Source: RPQJ01 sp044226195 | GTDB lineage: Bacteria > Pseudomonadota > Gammaproteobacteria > Steroidobacterales > Steroidobacteraceae | Direction of reading: 5' to 3' | Assembly (NCBI GenBank): GCA_044226195.1 | Contig: JBGAHO010000002.1 | Span: 62,001 to 126,000, forward strand | Length of the DNA: 64,000 bases | In this document: positions 43,926 through 51,445 of the stretch, piece by piece | Layout: each line of letters starts with the position of its first letter | Position numbering within the stretch: the first letter of the stretch is position 1 | Made by a program: the position numbers and the translations under genes | The notes under the pieces: generated by a model | What the model was told of the DNA's origin: nothing | The model's input: only the letters and a program-made list of their open reading frames with translations | Databases searched by the model: none

Positions 43926-45505
43926 TGCCCCCCTTGTTGCATCTGTTCCAGCATCTTCGAGACGTCGAAAGTCGTCGCACGCTGCACGGGCGGATACACC
44001 TGCAGCGACTGCATGTGCTGCCACAGGACCTGTGCGATCGGCCCTTCCAGCCATGACTTCCGCTGCAGCGCGGCCGAACGATCGGCCGTGGAGTCGAAGC
44101 TCTCGTACGGATCGGAGCGCAGGTTGAAGATCACCGGGAAGGACTGCTTCACGATCGGCGCGTAATAGTCTTCCTTGGTGGCAAAGTGCGCTTTCCACTG
44201 GTGCCAGCGCACGGCCATCAGCTCGGACTCGTAGTAGTAGATGAAGTCTGTTCGGCTGCTCTGGGGGGCCTTGCCTGTCCAGTAGTCGAGGTTGTTGACG
44301 CCGTCGATGTACTGGTGCCGCTCCTGCGCCATGCGCTGAACCACGTCCGGCACGCCCGCGGCGGCGGCCAGCGTCGTGAAGAGATCCATGTGAGCCTGGA
44401 TTCCGTTCAGCACCCTCCCCGCCGGGATGTGGCCGGGCCAGCGCACCAGCAGCGGCACGCGAACGCCGCCCTCGTAGGTCGTCATCTTCTCGCCGCGGAA
44501 CGGCGTCGTGCCCCCGTGGGTGCGTCCGCTGTGCTCGGCACCGTTGTCGGTCGTATAGACGACGAGAGTCTGGTCGAGAACCCGCATCTTCTCGAGTGCT
44601 GCGAGCAGTTCGCCGATCTGCGCGTCGTGTTCGATCAGACCGCTGCCGTACAGATCGTCCTCGCTGGTGTACGGCGTCGCCAGCTGGCGGTGATCCGCGC
44701 TGAGGTGCGTGAACAGGTGCATGCGCGACGTGTTCAGCCACACGAAGTACGGCTGGCCACGTGCATGCGCGCGCGCGATGAAATCCAGCGCGGCGGCAAT
44801 GAATTCCGCATCGACCGTCTCCATGCGCCGTCGAGTCAGCGGCCCGCTGTCCGTACACCGCTGCTTGCCGACGCGACCAAAGCGAGGATCCTCGGTGGGA
44901 TCGTCGACGGTGGTCGCCACGCACTTCAGCACGCCCCGGGGTCCGAATTTCGCCCGGAAGCCCGGATCGGTTGGGTAGTCGATCTCCTCCGGATTCTCCT
45001 CCGTATTGAGGTGGTACAGGTTGCCGAAGAACTCGTCGAAGCCGTGCACCGTCGGCAGGTGCTCGTTGCGGTCCCCGAGATGGTTCTTGCCGAACTGGCC
45101 GGTCGCATATCCCTGTGCCTTGAGGACCTCCGCCAGCGTCGGCGTGGCGGCCCGCAGGCCCAGGCTGCTTCCCGGCGTACCGACGGTCGTCAGGCCACTG
45201 CGGATTGGATACTGACCAGTGATGAACGCGGCACGACCCGCGGTGCACGAGGGCTGCGCGTAGTGGTCGCTGAACATCACGCCCTCGCGCCCGATCCGGT
45301 CGATGTTGGGCGTGCGGTAACCCATGACCCCAGGGTTGTAGAGGCTGACGTTCGCGTAGCCGACGTCGTCGCCGAAGATCACCAGGATGTTCGGACGCGC
45401 AGGCGCGCGGACCACCGCGTCGGCCGAGCCCGCGCAGACCATGGACCACAGCCCAAGCGTCGTGCAGAAAAGCACCCGCGCGCCGACGACCCGGCCGTAC
45501 ACCAT
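43922..45505 (-). CDS. Formylglycine-dependent sulfatase (arylsulfatase family), copy 1
   Basis: Secreted sulfatase of about 527 residues from the ATG at 45505, preceded by a G-rich ribosome site; an in-frame TTG at 45523 is weaker. A signal-like hydrophobic N-terminus is followed by NILVIFGDDVGYANVSLYNP (metal ligands) and PSCTAGRAAFITGQYPIRSG. The Cys in CTAGR fits the C-x-A/P-x-R pattern that is converted to formylglycine. TDNGAEHSG and GGTTPFRGEKMTTYEGGVRV complete the active site. It leads a nine-gene operon. A substrate cannot be named; the oxidised Cys requires a maturase (FGE or anSME). Confidence 0.93.
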   Translation of the reverse strand: MVYGRVVGARVLFCTTLGLWSMVCAGSADAVVRAPARPNILVIFGDDVGYANVSLYNPGVMGYRTPNIDRIGREGVMFSDHYAQPSCTAGRAAFITGQYPIRSGLTTVGTPGSSLGLRAATPTLAEVLKAQGYATGQFGKNHLGDRNEHLPTVHGFDEFFGNLYHLNTEENPEEIDYPTDPGFRAKFGPRGVLKCVATTVDDPTEDPRFGRVGKQRCTDSGPLTRRRMETVDAEFIAAALDFIARAHARGQPYFVWLNTSRMHLFTHLSADHRQLATPYTSEDDLYGSGLIEHDAQIGELLAALEKMRVLDQTLVVYTTDNGAEHSGRTHGGTTPFRGEKMTTYEGGVRVPLLVRWPGHIPAGRVLNGIQAHMDLFTTLAAAAGVPDVVQRMAQERHQYIDGVNNLDYWTGKAPQSSRTDFIYYYESELMAVRWHQWKAHFATKEDYYAPIVKQSFPVIFNLRSDPYESFDSTADRSAALQRKSWLEGPIAQVLWQHMQSLQVYPPVQRATTFDVSKMLEQMQQGGQ

Positions 45506-45609
45506 TGCAACCCCCGTGCCCAACGCCGCTTCTCGCCCGGCGGACGACGACTCCGGGGCACAGAGTACGGCCCCCCCGCCATTGGGCGCGTCACAATTAA
45601 CTCGACAGC

Positions 45610-45629
45610 GTGATCAGGGGCCTGATCAC
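45610..45629. promoter_or_regulatory. 20-bp palindrome, copy 2 of a shared operator-like site
   Basis: GTGATCAGG-GG-CCTGATCAC with the same CAGC left flank and C right flank as the copy at 33786-33805. It lies about 105 bp before the sulfatase ATG and 34 bp after the DUF481 gene, so it could control the nine-gene operon. A role as terminator for DUF481 is the alternative. Confidence 0.65.
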
Positions 45630-45662
45630 CGGCGATCGCGGCGGCGCGCCGGCATCGGATGC

Positions 45663-46703
45663 TCAGAACGAATAGCCGACCGACGTCACCACGCCGTAGT
45701 CACTCGCCGAATCACCCGTCAGCGGCTGCTTGCTGTCGAAGCTCCCGTACAGCGACAGCTCCAGGAACAGGTCGCGCATGAACTCGTAGTTGGCGTGGAG
45801 TTCCGCCTCGGCCCGGTAGCGCCCGGACTGCGTCAGGCTCGGCAGCAGGGTCAGCGAGCCGCCGACGTCCGTGTCCGGATAGTCGTACCGGAACAGCGAG
45901 AAATCCGTGGCGAACAGGCTCTCGACGCTGTTGAACGCCGAGCCGCCGGCGTAGTTCTCGTGCGACAGGGCGAGGCCGAGCTGCCCCGTCCATTCGAAGT
46001 GGTTGGTCTGCACGAAGTAGCGGCCGAACGAACCGCCCAGCAGCGTGCGCAGGTCGAGGTCGAGCTCGGTGTTGCGCGACATCTTGAACATGCCGAGATA
46101 GAAATCGTGGCTGCGCAGGAAGCGCTTCCAGACGCCCTGCAACTCATCGTGCTCGGACGTCGCGGACGAGCTGGTGCCGGTCAGGTTGACGGCGGCGTCG
46201 ATAGACCATTCCCGGACGCGGTCGCGCGACGTCAGGCCACCCGCGAAATCGAGATTGCGCTCGCCGTTGGCCTTCGCGAAGTCGAAACCGGCACTGATGT
46301 AGCCATCGAGCCGGTCGATGAATTGTCCGCCCTCGATGGGGACGATGCGCACCACCCTGGCCGTCTCCAGGCGCTCGACGCCGCTGTCGCTGCCCGCATC
46401 CACCAGCAGCAGTCCCGCGCGGTCTCCGGCGCGGAGCCGCCCGTAGTAGCGCGCGCCATCGGTGACCTCGACCTGCATCTCCTGCGCGCTCTCGACTCTC
46501 GCCACCTTGTCCCATTCCACGTAGATCGTGCCCATGTGGTAGGTGCTGACCTTGAGCTGGTCGTGCTCGAGCGACCTGACTTCGCCGGTGATGCGATCGC
46601 CATTGCTCATTTCGATCACGTCGGTCTTCGGCGCCGACAGGACGGGCATCGAAACCCCGATCAGCAACGCGAGCGCGAACCACCGCAACGGCGCGGTCTC
46701 CAT
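45663..46703 (-). CDS. DUF481 family outer-membrane protein
   Basis: A 346-residue protein with signal peptide (METAPLRWFALALLIGVSMP). The N-terminal portion has an Sm-like beta segment (MSNGDRITGEVRSLEHDQLK) followed by a C-terminal barrel (about residues 130-346) of DUF481 type, ending in Phe (GVVTSVGYSF). Related proteins are induced in several bacteria under salt or nutrient stress, but function is unproven. It is the final gene of the operon that starts at the second sulfatase; only two bases separate it from the lipoprotein gene. Confidence 0.82.
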   Translation of the reverse strand: METAPLRWFALALLIGVSMPVLSAPKTDVIEMSNGDRITGEVRSLEHDQLKVSTYHMGTIYVEWDKVARVESAQEMQVEVTDGARYYGRLRAGDRAGLLLVDAGSDSGVERLETARVVRIVPIEGGQFIDRLDGYISAGFDFAKANGERNLDFAGGLTSRDRVREWSIDAAVNLTGTSSSATSEHDELQGVWKRFLRSHDFYLGMFKMSRNTELDLDLRTLLGGSFGRYFVQTNHFEWTGQLGLALSHENYAGGSAFNSVESLFATDFSLFRYDYPDTDVGGSLTLLPSLTQSGRYRAEAELHANYEFMRDLFLELSLYGSFDSKQPLTGDSASDYGVVTSVGYSF

Positions 46704-46705
46704 GG

Positions 46706-47785
46706 CTACTGCGCAGGGATCGTCACGAGCGGAAGTCGCTCGGGACTGCCAGCTTCCGACATCGTGAACAGGTACATCACGGCAGTCAGGGCGCGCTTGG
46801 CCAGCCAGTCGTGGTCGTCGACCCAGAACCACGTCTGGCGATAGCGAACGGCGACGAACGCGTCGTCGGGCTTCTCGCGCCCGGACCGGATGCGCCCGAT
46901 CCCTTCCTGGCCGGGCGTCGCGTGGTCGAACGCGGGCGCCACGCGCTTCTCGCGCAGGTCCTGCTCCGGTACGTCCACGTAACTGGCGAAGGCCTGCAGG
47001 ATCTGCAGCAGCGAGCGACTGTTCACCGCAAGCTCACTGGCCGCGCCACGCATCGGCGAATAGGTCAGCACGAACTTCTGCTGGTCCTCCGGCATGCGCA
47101 GCAGGCGGCGGATTTCGAGACCCTTCTGCTGCACGTCGACGGGTACTTCGTCGCTTTTCAGCACGATGAATGCGGTCGTGTCCTTTTCCTTGTTCACTTC
47201 GACCCGCAGAGCCACGGCGCCCGCCAGCTGCACGTCCCGCAGCAGCTGCAGCAGTCGCACGAACTCCGGATCGGCATCACGGACCATCCCGCCGGACACG
47301 GACCGGTTGCGCAGTCCGTTCATCGACTCCACCGACAGCGCGAGGATGAAATCCGCCGCGTACCCGGACTGCAGCAGGAAGAAGATGTTCTTCGGTTCGA
47401 TCGGCGTGATGAGCCCGCGCAGGAACTTCTCGCCCGTCAGCGGCACGTAGGTGATCGTCGGCTTCTCGGTGAAGATGGCCTGCCCTCCGGCCGAGCCGTA
47501 ATTGCCCTGCACCGCGCCGCTCGATGACACCACGCCATTGACGGATACGCCGGTTTGCATCGAGTACCCGGCCACGATCGACGAGACGTCCACGAACACC
47601 GGAGTGTCCATGTACCGGATCTTCACGATGTTGAGGAGCGTCTGCTCCTTCCACGACTCGCCGATGGCCGAGCTGTAGTCGAAGCGATCGGCCACGACCG
47701 AATGCGGCCCGACGGTGGCACAGCCCCCCAGCGCGGAGGCAGCGAGGGCCAGCAGGGTCACATATGCAGGCGTTGAGATGCGCAT
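46706..47785 (-). CDS. Predicted lipoprotein, unknown function
   Basis: A 359-residue protein with a lipobox (ALGGC after a short hydrophobic core). The mature part contains FDYSSAIGESWKEQTLLNIV near the N-terminus, a Gly/Ser-rich segment (YSMQTGVSVNGVVSSSGAVQ) and alpha/beta regions. No catalytic motif. It sits beside a polytopic membrane protein in the operon and may form part of an envelope complex; this is inference. Confidence 0.7.
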   Translation of the reverse strand: MRISTPAYVTLLALAASALGGCATVGPHSVVADRFDYSSAIGESWKEQTLLNIVKIRYMDTPVFVDVSSIVAGYSMQTGVSVNGVVSSSGAVQGNYGSAGGQAIFTEKPTITYVPLTGEKFLRGLITPIEPKNIFFLLQSGYAADFILALSVESMNGLRNRSVSGGMVRDADPEFVRLLQLLRDVQLAGAVALRVEVNKEKDTTAFIVLKSDEVPVDVQQKGLEIRRLLRMPEDQQKFVLTYSPMRGAASELAVNSRSLLQILQAFASYVDVPEQDLREKRVAPAFDHATPGQEGIGRIRSGREKPDDAFVAVRYRQTWFWVDDHDWLAKRALTAVMYLFTMSEAGSPERLPLVTIPAQ

Positions 47786-47808
47786 TGCGTCCGTCCTTCG
47801 GCCACGGA

Positions 47809-49020
47809 TCAGAAGATCGCCGACACCACCCGCTCGAGCAGCTGTTCCAGGGAGAATGTAGTCAACAGGAGCGGCGCGCATGGCAGCACCGGGATCAGCG
47901 CGACCTGCAGCGCGGCCCGGGAGCTGAACGGCGTGACCCGCATGTCGGCCACGCGCTGGTAGCCGCCGCCCATGTCCGCCAGCGACTGGATGTCGGAGCT
48001 GCCGAGCCACGGTTCGTCGGCCGTCGCTCCGCCACGCAGCCACTTGTCGTCGAATTCCCGCATGTATCGCTGCGCAAGGGTGCCGTACTCACGCTTCCCG
48101 GCGCGCTGCACGCGCGACAGTTGCGGGGTGAACACCAGCAGTGGGCAAAGAACGAGTAGCGTGAGCAGGACGGCCGAACCGGCCACCTCGACCTTGAAGT
48201 CCATGAGGCTGGCGCCGGCGTAGAAGATCCGATTGGCGATCATCCCGGCCATCACCGCGCCTTGTGCGAGCAGCACGGGCGCGAAGGCCCGCCCGAAACT
48301 CGAGAGGAATGCGAGTCCGGCGCTGCCGTCGGGATGGGTCGGCACGAGCCGCAGGTCGATGCGGGAGACCTGCCAGAGGAACCTTGCCCAGACGAACAGG
48401 CGGAAATACCAGCGCAGCACCAGGAACTGGAAGATGGGCAGGCTGACGCAGCCGAGCCACCCGCCGGCCGGCGACGGCTGCAACCTGCCGTGATCCGGCA
48501 GCCCGTACCAGCTGCTCATCTCGAGCGCGACCTGGGTGCGCCACAGGAACGCGACGCCCACGCCGTACACGATCGTGAGCAGCAGCACTTCGACGACCCA
48601 GGCGTCCCGCAGCCGCACGGCCGATGCGATTGCGGCACGGAACCGAGGCAGCGACGCCTCTGGGACGAGGCCCCTCGCCACGAAGAGTTCGATCAGCCTG
48701 GGACCCCGCTGGTGCATCACCGCGTCGGCCACGATCAGGAGCGGGATCGCGACCAGCAGTCGCACCTGGGTCTCGATGTCGCCGAGGAACGTCAGCGTGA
48801 CGGCGTGTCCCCACGCTTGCCCGGCCAGGGCGGAGAGCAGCAGCAGCGGCAACCACGCCACGGCGACCATCACCACGACACGGCGATAGAGCAGTTCGAG
48901 CGACTCGCCGGACAGGCGGACCCGCAACCAGAGGCGAAAGAGCGGTCCCCCGACCGACAGCGAGAAGCTGTCCCGCCCGGGCGGCGGCATCGACTCGGCG
49001 CTGGACCATCGATTCTGCAT
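47809..49020 (-). CDS. Polytopic inner-membrane protein, unknown function
   Basis: A 403-residue protein with about six to seven hydrophobic helices (VVVMVAVAWLPLLLLSALAG, LLVAIPLLIVADAVM, VEVLLLTIVYGVGVAFLW, SAVLLTLLVLCPLLVF and a C-terminal LQVALIPVLPCAPLLLTTF). Between helices are basic and aromatic loops. No transporter family motif recognised. It belongs to the second sulfatase operon and could be an anchor or transporter partner of the following lipoprotein. Confidence 0.7.
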   Translation of the reverse strand: MQNRWSSAESMPPPGRDSFSLSVGGPLFRLWLRVRLSGESLELLYRRVVVMVAVAWLPLLLLSALAGQAWGHAVTLTFLGDIETQVRLLVAIPLLIVADAVMHQRGPRLIELFVARGLVPEASLPRFRAAIASAVRLRDAWVVEVLLLTIVYGVGVAFLWRTQVALEMSSWYGLPDHGRLQPSPAGGWLGCVSLPIFQFLVLRWYFRLFVWARFLWQVSRIDLRLVPTHPDGSAGLAFLSSFGRAFAPVLLAQGAVMAGMIANRIFYAGASLMDFKVEVAGSAVLLTLLVLCPLLVFTPQLSRVQRAGKREYGTLAQRYMREFDDKWLRGGATADEPWLGSSDIQSLADMGGGYQRVADMRVTPFSSRAALQVALIPVLPCAPLLLTTFSLEQLLERVVSAIF

Positions 49021-49109
49021 CTCAGCCTCGACCGTGGCGCCCGTCGGCCCGGCTGTGCGGGCGGCCTACATCGTCGCTCCGCAGCCGGGTTCAGCGGCGC
49101 CGGTCATCG

Positions 49110-49595
49110 CTACTGCACGACATAGACGAGGTTTTCGCCCTGGAAAGCCGCGCGGTAGGACACGCCGCCGCAGACCTGGTACTGCACTCCGTTGCGCGTC
49201 TCTGGCTTGCAGCCCGCAGGCAGCGCGGTGACGACCGTACCGGCGGCCGGTGCCCCCGGTGGACGCGCCGCTGCGGCCTGCTGCTGGGCCGTCGCCGACT
49301 GCTGTTGGGCGGTAGCGGACTGCTGTTGCGCCGTCGCCGACTGCTGCTGGGCGGTCGCCGCCTGCTGCTGGGCCGTGGCCGACGCGTCGCTGGCCGCATC
49401 CGCCGCCACGACGCGTCGCGTCGTGCGTCGCGCGACTCCCGCGCCGGAGACCGGCGTGAGTGGCGCACCGACGACGGCCTGCGCATCACGCACGAGCGTC
49501 AGGTGCAGTGGCGCGTCGGCTACGAAGTCGGCGAGGTACAGCACGGGCAGCGTGCTCGCGACGACGAGGAAGCGCCGGAATGTGTTGCGATTCAT
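49110..49595 (-). CDS. Secreted protein with ATAQQQ heptapeptide repeats
   Basis: A 161-residue protein from the ATG at 49595. It has a signal-anchor N-terminus (FRRFLVVASTLPVLYLADFV), a linker, five ATAQQQ(S/A) repeats (about residues 72-106), and a Cys-containing C-terminal domain (LPAGCKPETRNGVQYQVCGG, then VSYRAAFQGENLVYVVQ) that looks like a small conserved fold with one disulfide. The repeats would form a flexible or helical spacer. No known family recognised. Confidence 0.7.
   Translation of the reverse strand: MNRNTFRRFLVVASTLPVLYLADFVADAPLHLTLVRDAQAVVGAPLTPVSGAGVARRTTRRVVAADAASDASATAQQQAATAQQQSATAQQQSATAQQQSATAQQQAAAARPPGAPAAGTVVTALPAGCKPETRNGVQYQVCGGVSYRAAFQGENLVYVVQ
49278..49382. 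repeat. Five tandem 21-bp repeats encoding ATAQQQ(S/A)
   Basis: Five consecutive 21-base units beginning CTGCTG(C/T)TG on the plus strand. Codon variation between copies (for example GTCGCC versus GTAGCG) shows the repeat is old enough to have drifted at silent positions while protein sequence was kept. Confidence 0.9.
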
Positions 49596-49612
49596 GCGGG
49601 TCTCCTCGTGGT

Positions 49613-50368
49613 TCAGTGGGTCAGGAACTCGATCCGGGTCGTGCCGACCGGCGGAGCGAAGACGAACGTGCGCGCGTCGAACTTCGGCTGCAGGTCCCAA
49701 TGCGTCACGGTGACGGAGAACTGCGGCGCGTTCGGCAGGTCGAGCGTCGTGATCAGGAGCCGACGCGGCAGCGGGCGCGCGCCCTCCTCGATCCAGATCT
49801 GCCAGTCGACCTGGGCCGCGCGGAAGGCCAGGTGATCGCAGCGCACGCCGTCGATGACGCTCTTGCCCACGACGTAGCCCTCGAAGGCGCCGTCCATGAG
49901 GATGTCGTACGCGTCCTTGTGGATCAGGTCGCCGGCGGGAGCGAAGATGCCGAGCTGATCGCGCGCGAAATCGAGCATGCCCTCCAGCGTGGCGGGTGCA
50001 GGTACCTGCGCGTACAGCCGGTCGTCCGGATTGTGCTGTGTCAGCGAGTTGCCGTCGTAGACGAACTCCTGGCGGACGAGGTCGCCCGTGCGCTCGGCAC
50101 GCAGCTTGTCCGGCCGCTGCACCGACTCGTGGGCCGCGCCGTTGAACTCGATCTTCTGCCCGGACGGCAGCACGATCTCGAGCGTGCTGCGGGTGTCGAC
50201 CGTGAACCGCTGCTGCTTCGCGACGAAGTCGGTCGACGCCTTCAGGATGCGCTGTGCCTCCGCGTCGATACCGGTCGACTGGGCGCGTGCATTGGTCGCG
50301 AGCGTCATCGCCGCGAGGATGACCCAGCACGCGACCAGGGCGAACCGCCTGCGAACTGCTGTTGTCAT
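49613..50368 (-). CDS. DUF2092 family periplasmic protein
   Basis: A 251-residue secreted protein with signal peptide (FALVACWVILAAMTLATNARA). The beta-rich mature chain (LKASTDFVAKQQRFTVDTRS, FNGAAHESVQRPDKLRAERT, EFVYDGNSLTQHNPDDRLYA) and the ending DARTFVFAPPVGTTRIEF match DUF2092, an LolA-like fold. Such proteins may carry hydrophobic molecules through the periplasm; unproven. It lies 17 bp before the repeat protein and 34 bp after the barrel gene. Confidence 0.82.
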   Translation of the reverse strand: MTTAVRRRFALVACWVILAAMTLATNARAQSTGIDAEAQRILKASTDFVAKQQRFTVDTRSTLEIVLPSGQKIEFNGAAHESVQRPDKLRAERTGDLVRQEFVYDGNSLTQHNPDDRLYAQVPAPATLEGMLDFARDQLGIFAPAGDLIHKDAYDILMDGAFEGYVVGKSVIDGVRCDHLAFRAAQVDWQIWIEEGARPLPRRLLITTLDLPNAPQFSVTVTHWDLQPKFDARTFVFAPPVGTTRIEFLTH

Positions 50369-50402
50369 GACGTATGTCTCCCGAGATTCGGCAGGGATTT
50401 CG

Positions 50403-51401
50403 CTATTCACTCTTCAGCCGCTCCACGCCCTCGATGACGGGATGCCAGCCGGACACCAGCGAGATCATGAACACGTCCATCTGCAGGTCGTCCGGCGCCT
50501 GGTCGCTGGCGGTCGACTTGTAACTGAACGTCAGGCCGATGTTCCGGTTGATCTGGTATCCCAGCGTCAGGCCGAAGCCGTAGTTGTTCAACTTCTCGCC
50601 GTCGACGCCGCCGATCGTCGCCTTGCCGCCGTTGTACCAGGCCGCGTCGAACGAACCCCACAGGTGCTCCGTGAAGTCGCGCGTCAGGTGCGCGTCGATC
50701 TGGAACAGCGGATCGGTCTTCATGGTCTGGCCGACGTAGTCCGTGTTGTCGCCGAAGAGCCAGACGGCGGGCAGGAACTCCAGCGTCGTGCGCTGCCCCG
50801 GCACCCACGCGCCGAGCTGCCAGACGATGGGGAAGCCGACGCGTCCGTACCAGCGGTTCTGGCCGACGTTCAGCGCCTGGCTGCTGTCGTATTCGCCGAT
50901 CGGGATCGCGAGATCCGCCAGCACGTCCAGCGAGAAGCCCGGCTCGTAGCGCAACGCATCGGGAATGCCCTTCTGCGCCTTCGGGCCGATCAGGTTGATG
51001 TCGAACTCGACGGTCGGGTCACCGAAGCCGCTGGCCGACTGCTTGGTCGTGTGACCATCGACGATGACTTCACCCGAGATTCGACCCATGGGCAACAGCA
51101 CGGCCACCATCGCCGAGCGGTCGAACAGCGCGAAGGTCTTTGCGTACCCGGCGAGCGCCAAGGTGCCTTCGAAATCGGCACCCACCGAGATCAGGTTGGA
51201 TTTGTCGAACGGATTGGTGTTGCCCGACATCGACGTGACGATGAGCGGCACCGCGTTGCCGCCCGACAGCGACTTCCAGTAGAAGCGCGGTGGCACCTGG
51301 GCGTTGGCCAGCAACGGGCACAGCAGCGTTGCCAGCAGGAGCGTCGCGAGGACGCCTCGACCGCCGGCGAAGGGATTGATCGGACCGCGCGTGATGTTCA
51401 T
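50403..51401 (-). CDS. Outer-membrane transporter-like beta-barrel (MetA-degradation type), paralogue
   Basis: A 332-residue protein with signal peptide (GVLATLLLATLLCPLLANAQ). I chose the ATG at 51401 because AAGGA lies eight bases before it; an ATG at 51410 is too close to that site. Barrel motifs DLAIPIGEYDSSQALNVGQN, NRWYGRVGFPIVWQLG and LTLGYQINRNIGLTFSYK match the same family as the protein at 42897-43925. Again it directly follows a sulfatase gene, so each sulfatase operon has its own barrel. Confidence 0.85.
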   Translation of the reverse strand: MNITRGPINPFAGGRGVLATLLLATLLCPLLANAQVPPRFYWKSLSGGNAVPLIVTSMSGNTNPFDKSNLISVGADFEGTLALAGYAKTFALFDRSAMVAVLLPMGRISGEVIVDGHTTKQSASGFGDPTVEFDINLIGPKAQKGIPDALRYEPGFSLDVLADLAIPIGEYDSSQALNVGQNRWYGRVGFPIVWQLGAWVPGQRTTLEFLPAVWLFGDNTDYVGQTMKTDPLFQIDAHLTRDFTEHLWGSFDAAWYNGGKATIGGVDGEKLNNYGFGLTLGYQINRNIGLTFSYKSTASDQAPDDLQMDVFMISLVSGWHPVIEGVERLKSE

Positions 51402-51445
51402 GAGAGCCATCCTTCTTGCCTGGTTGATACGCGGATCGCCGGCCG

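Noticed and set aside
49278..49382. CRISPR-like array
   Set aside because: Units are 21 bases with no spacers and encode an in-frame protein repeat; no cas genes nearby.
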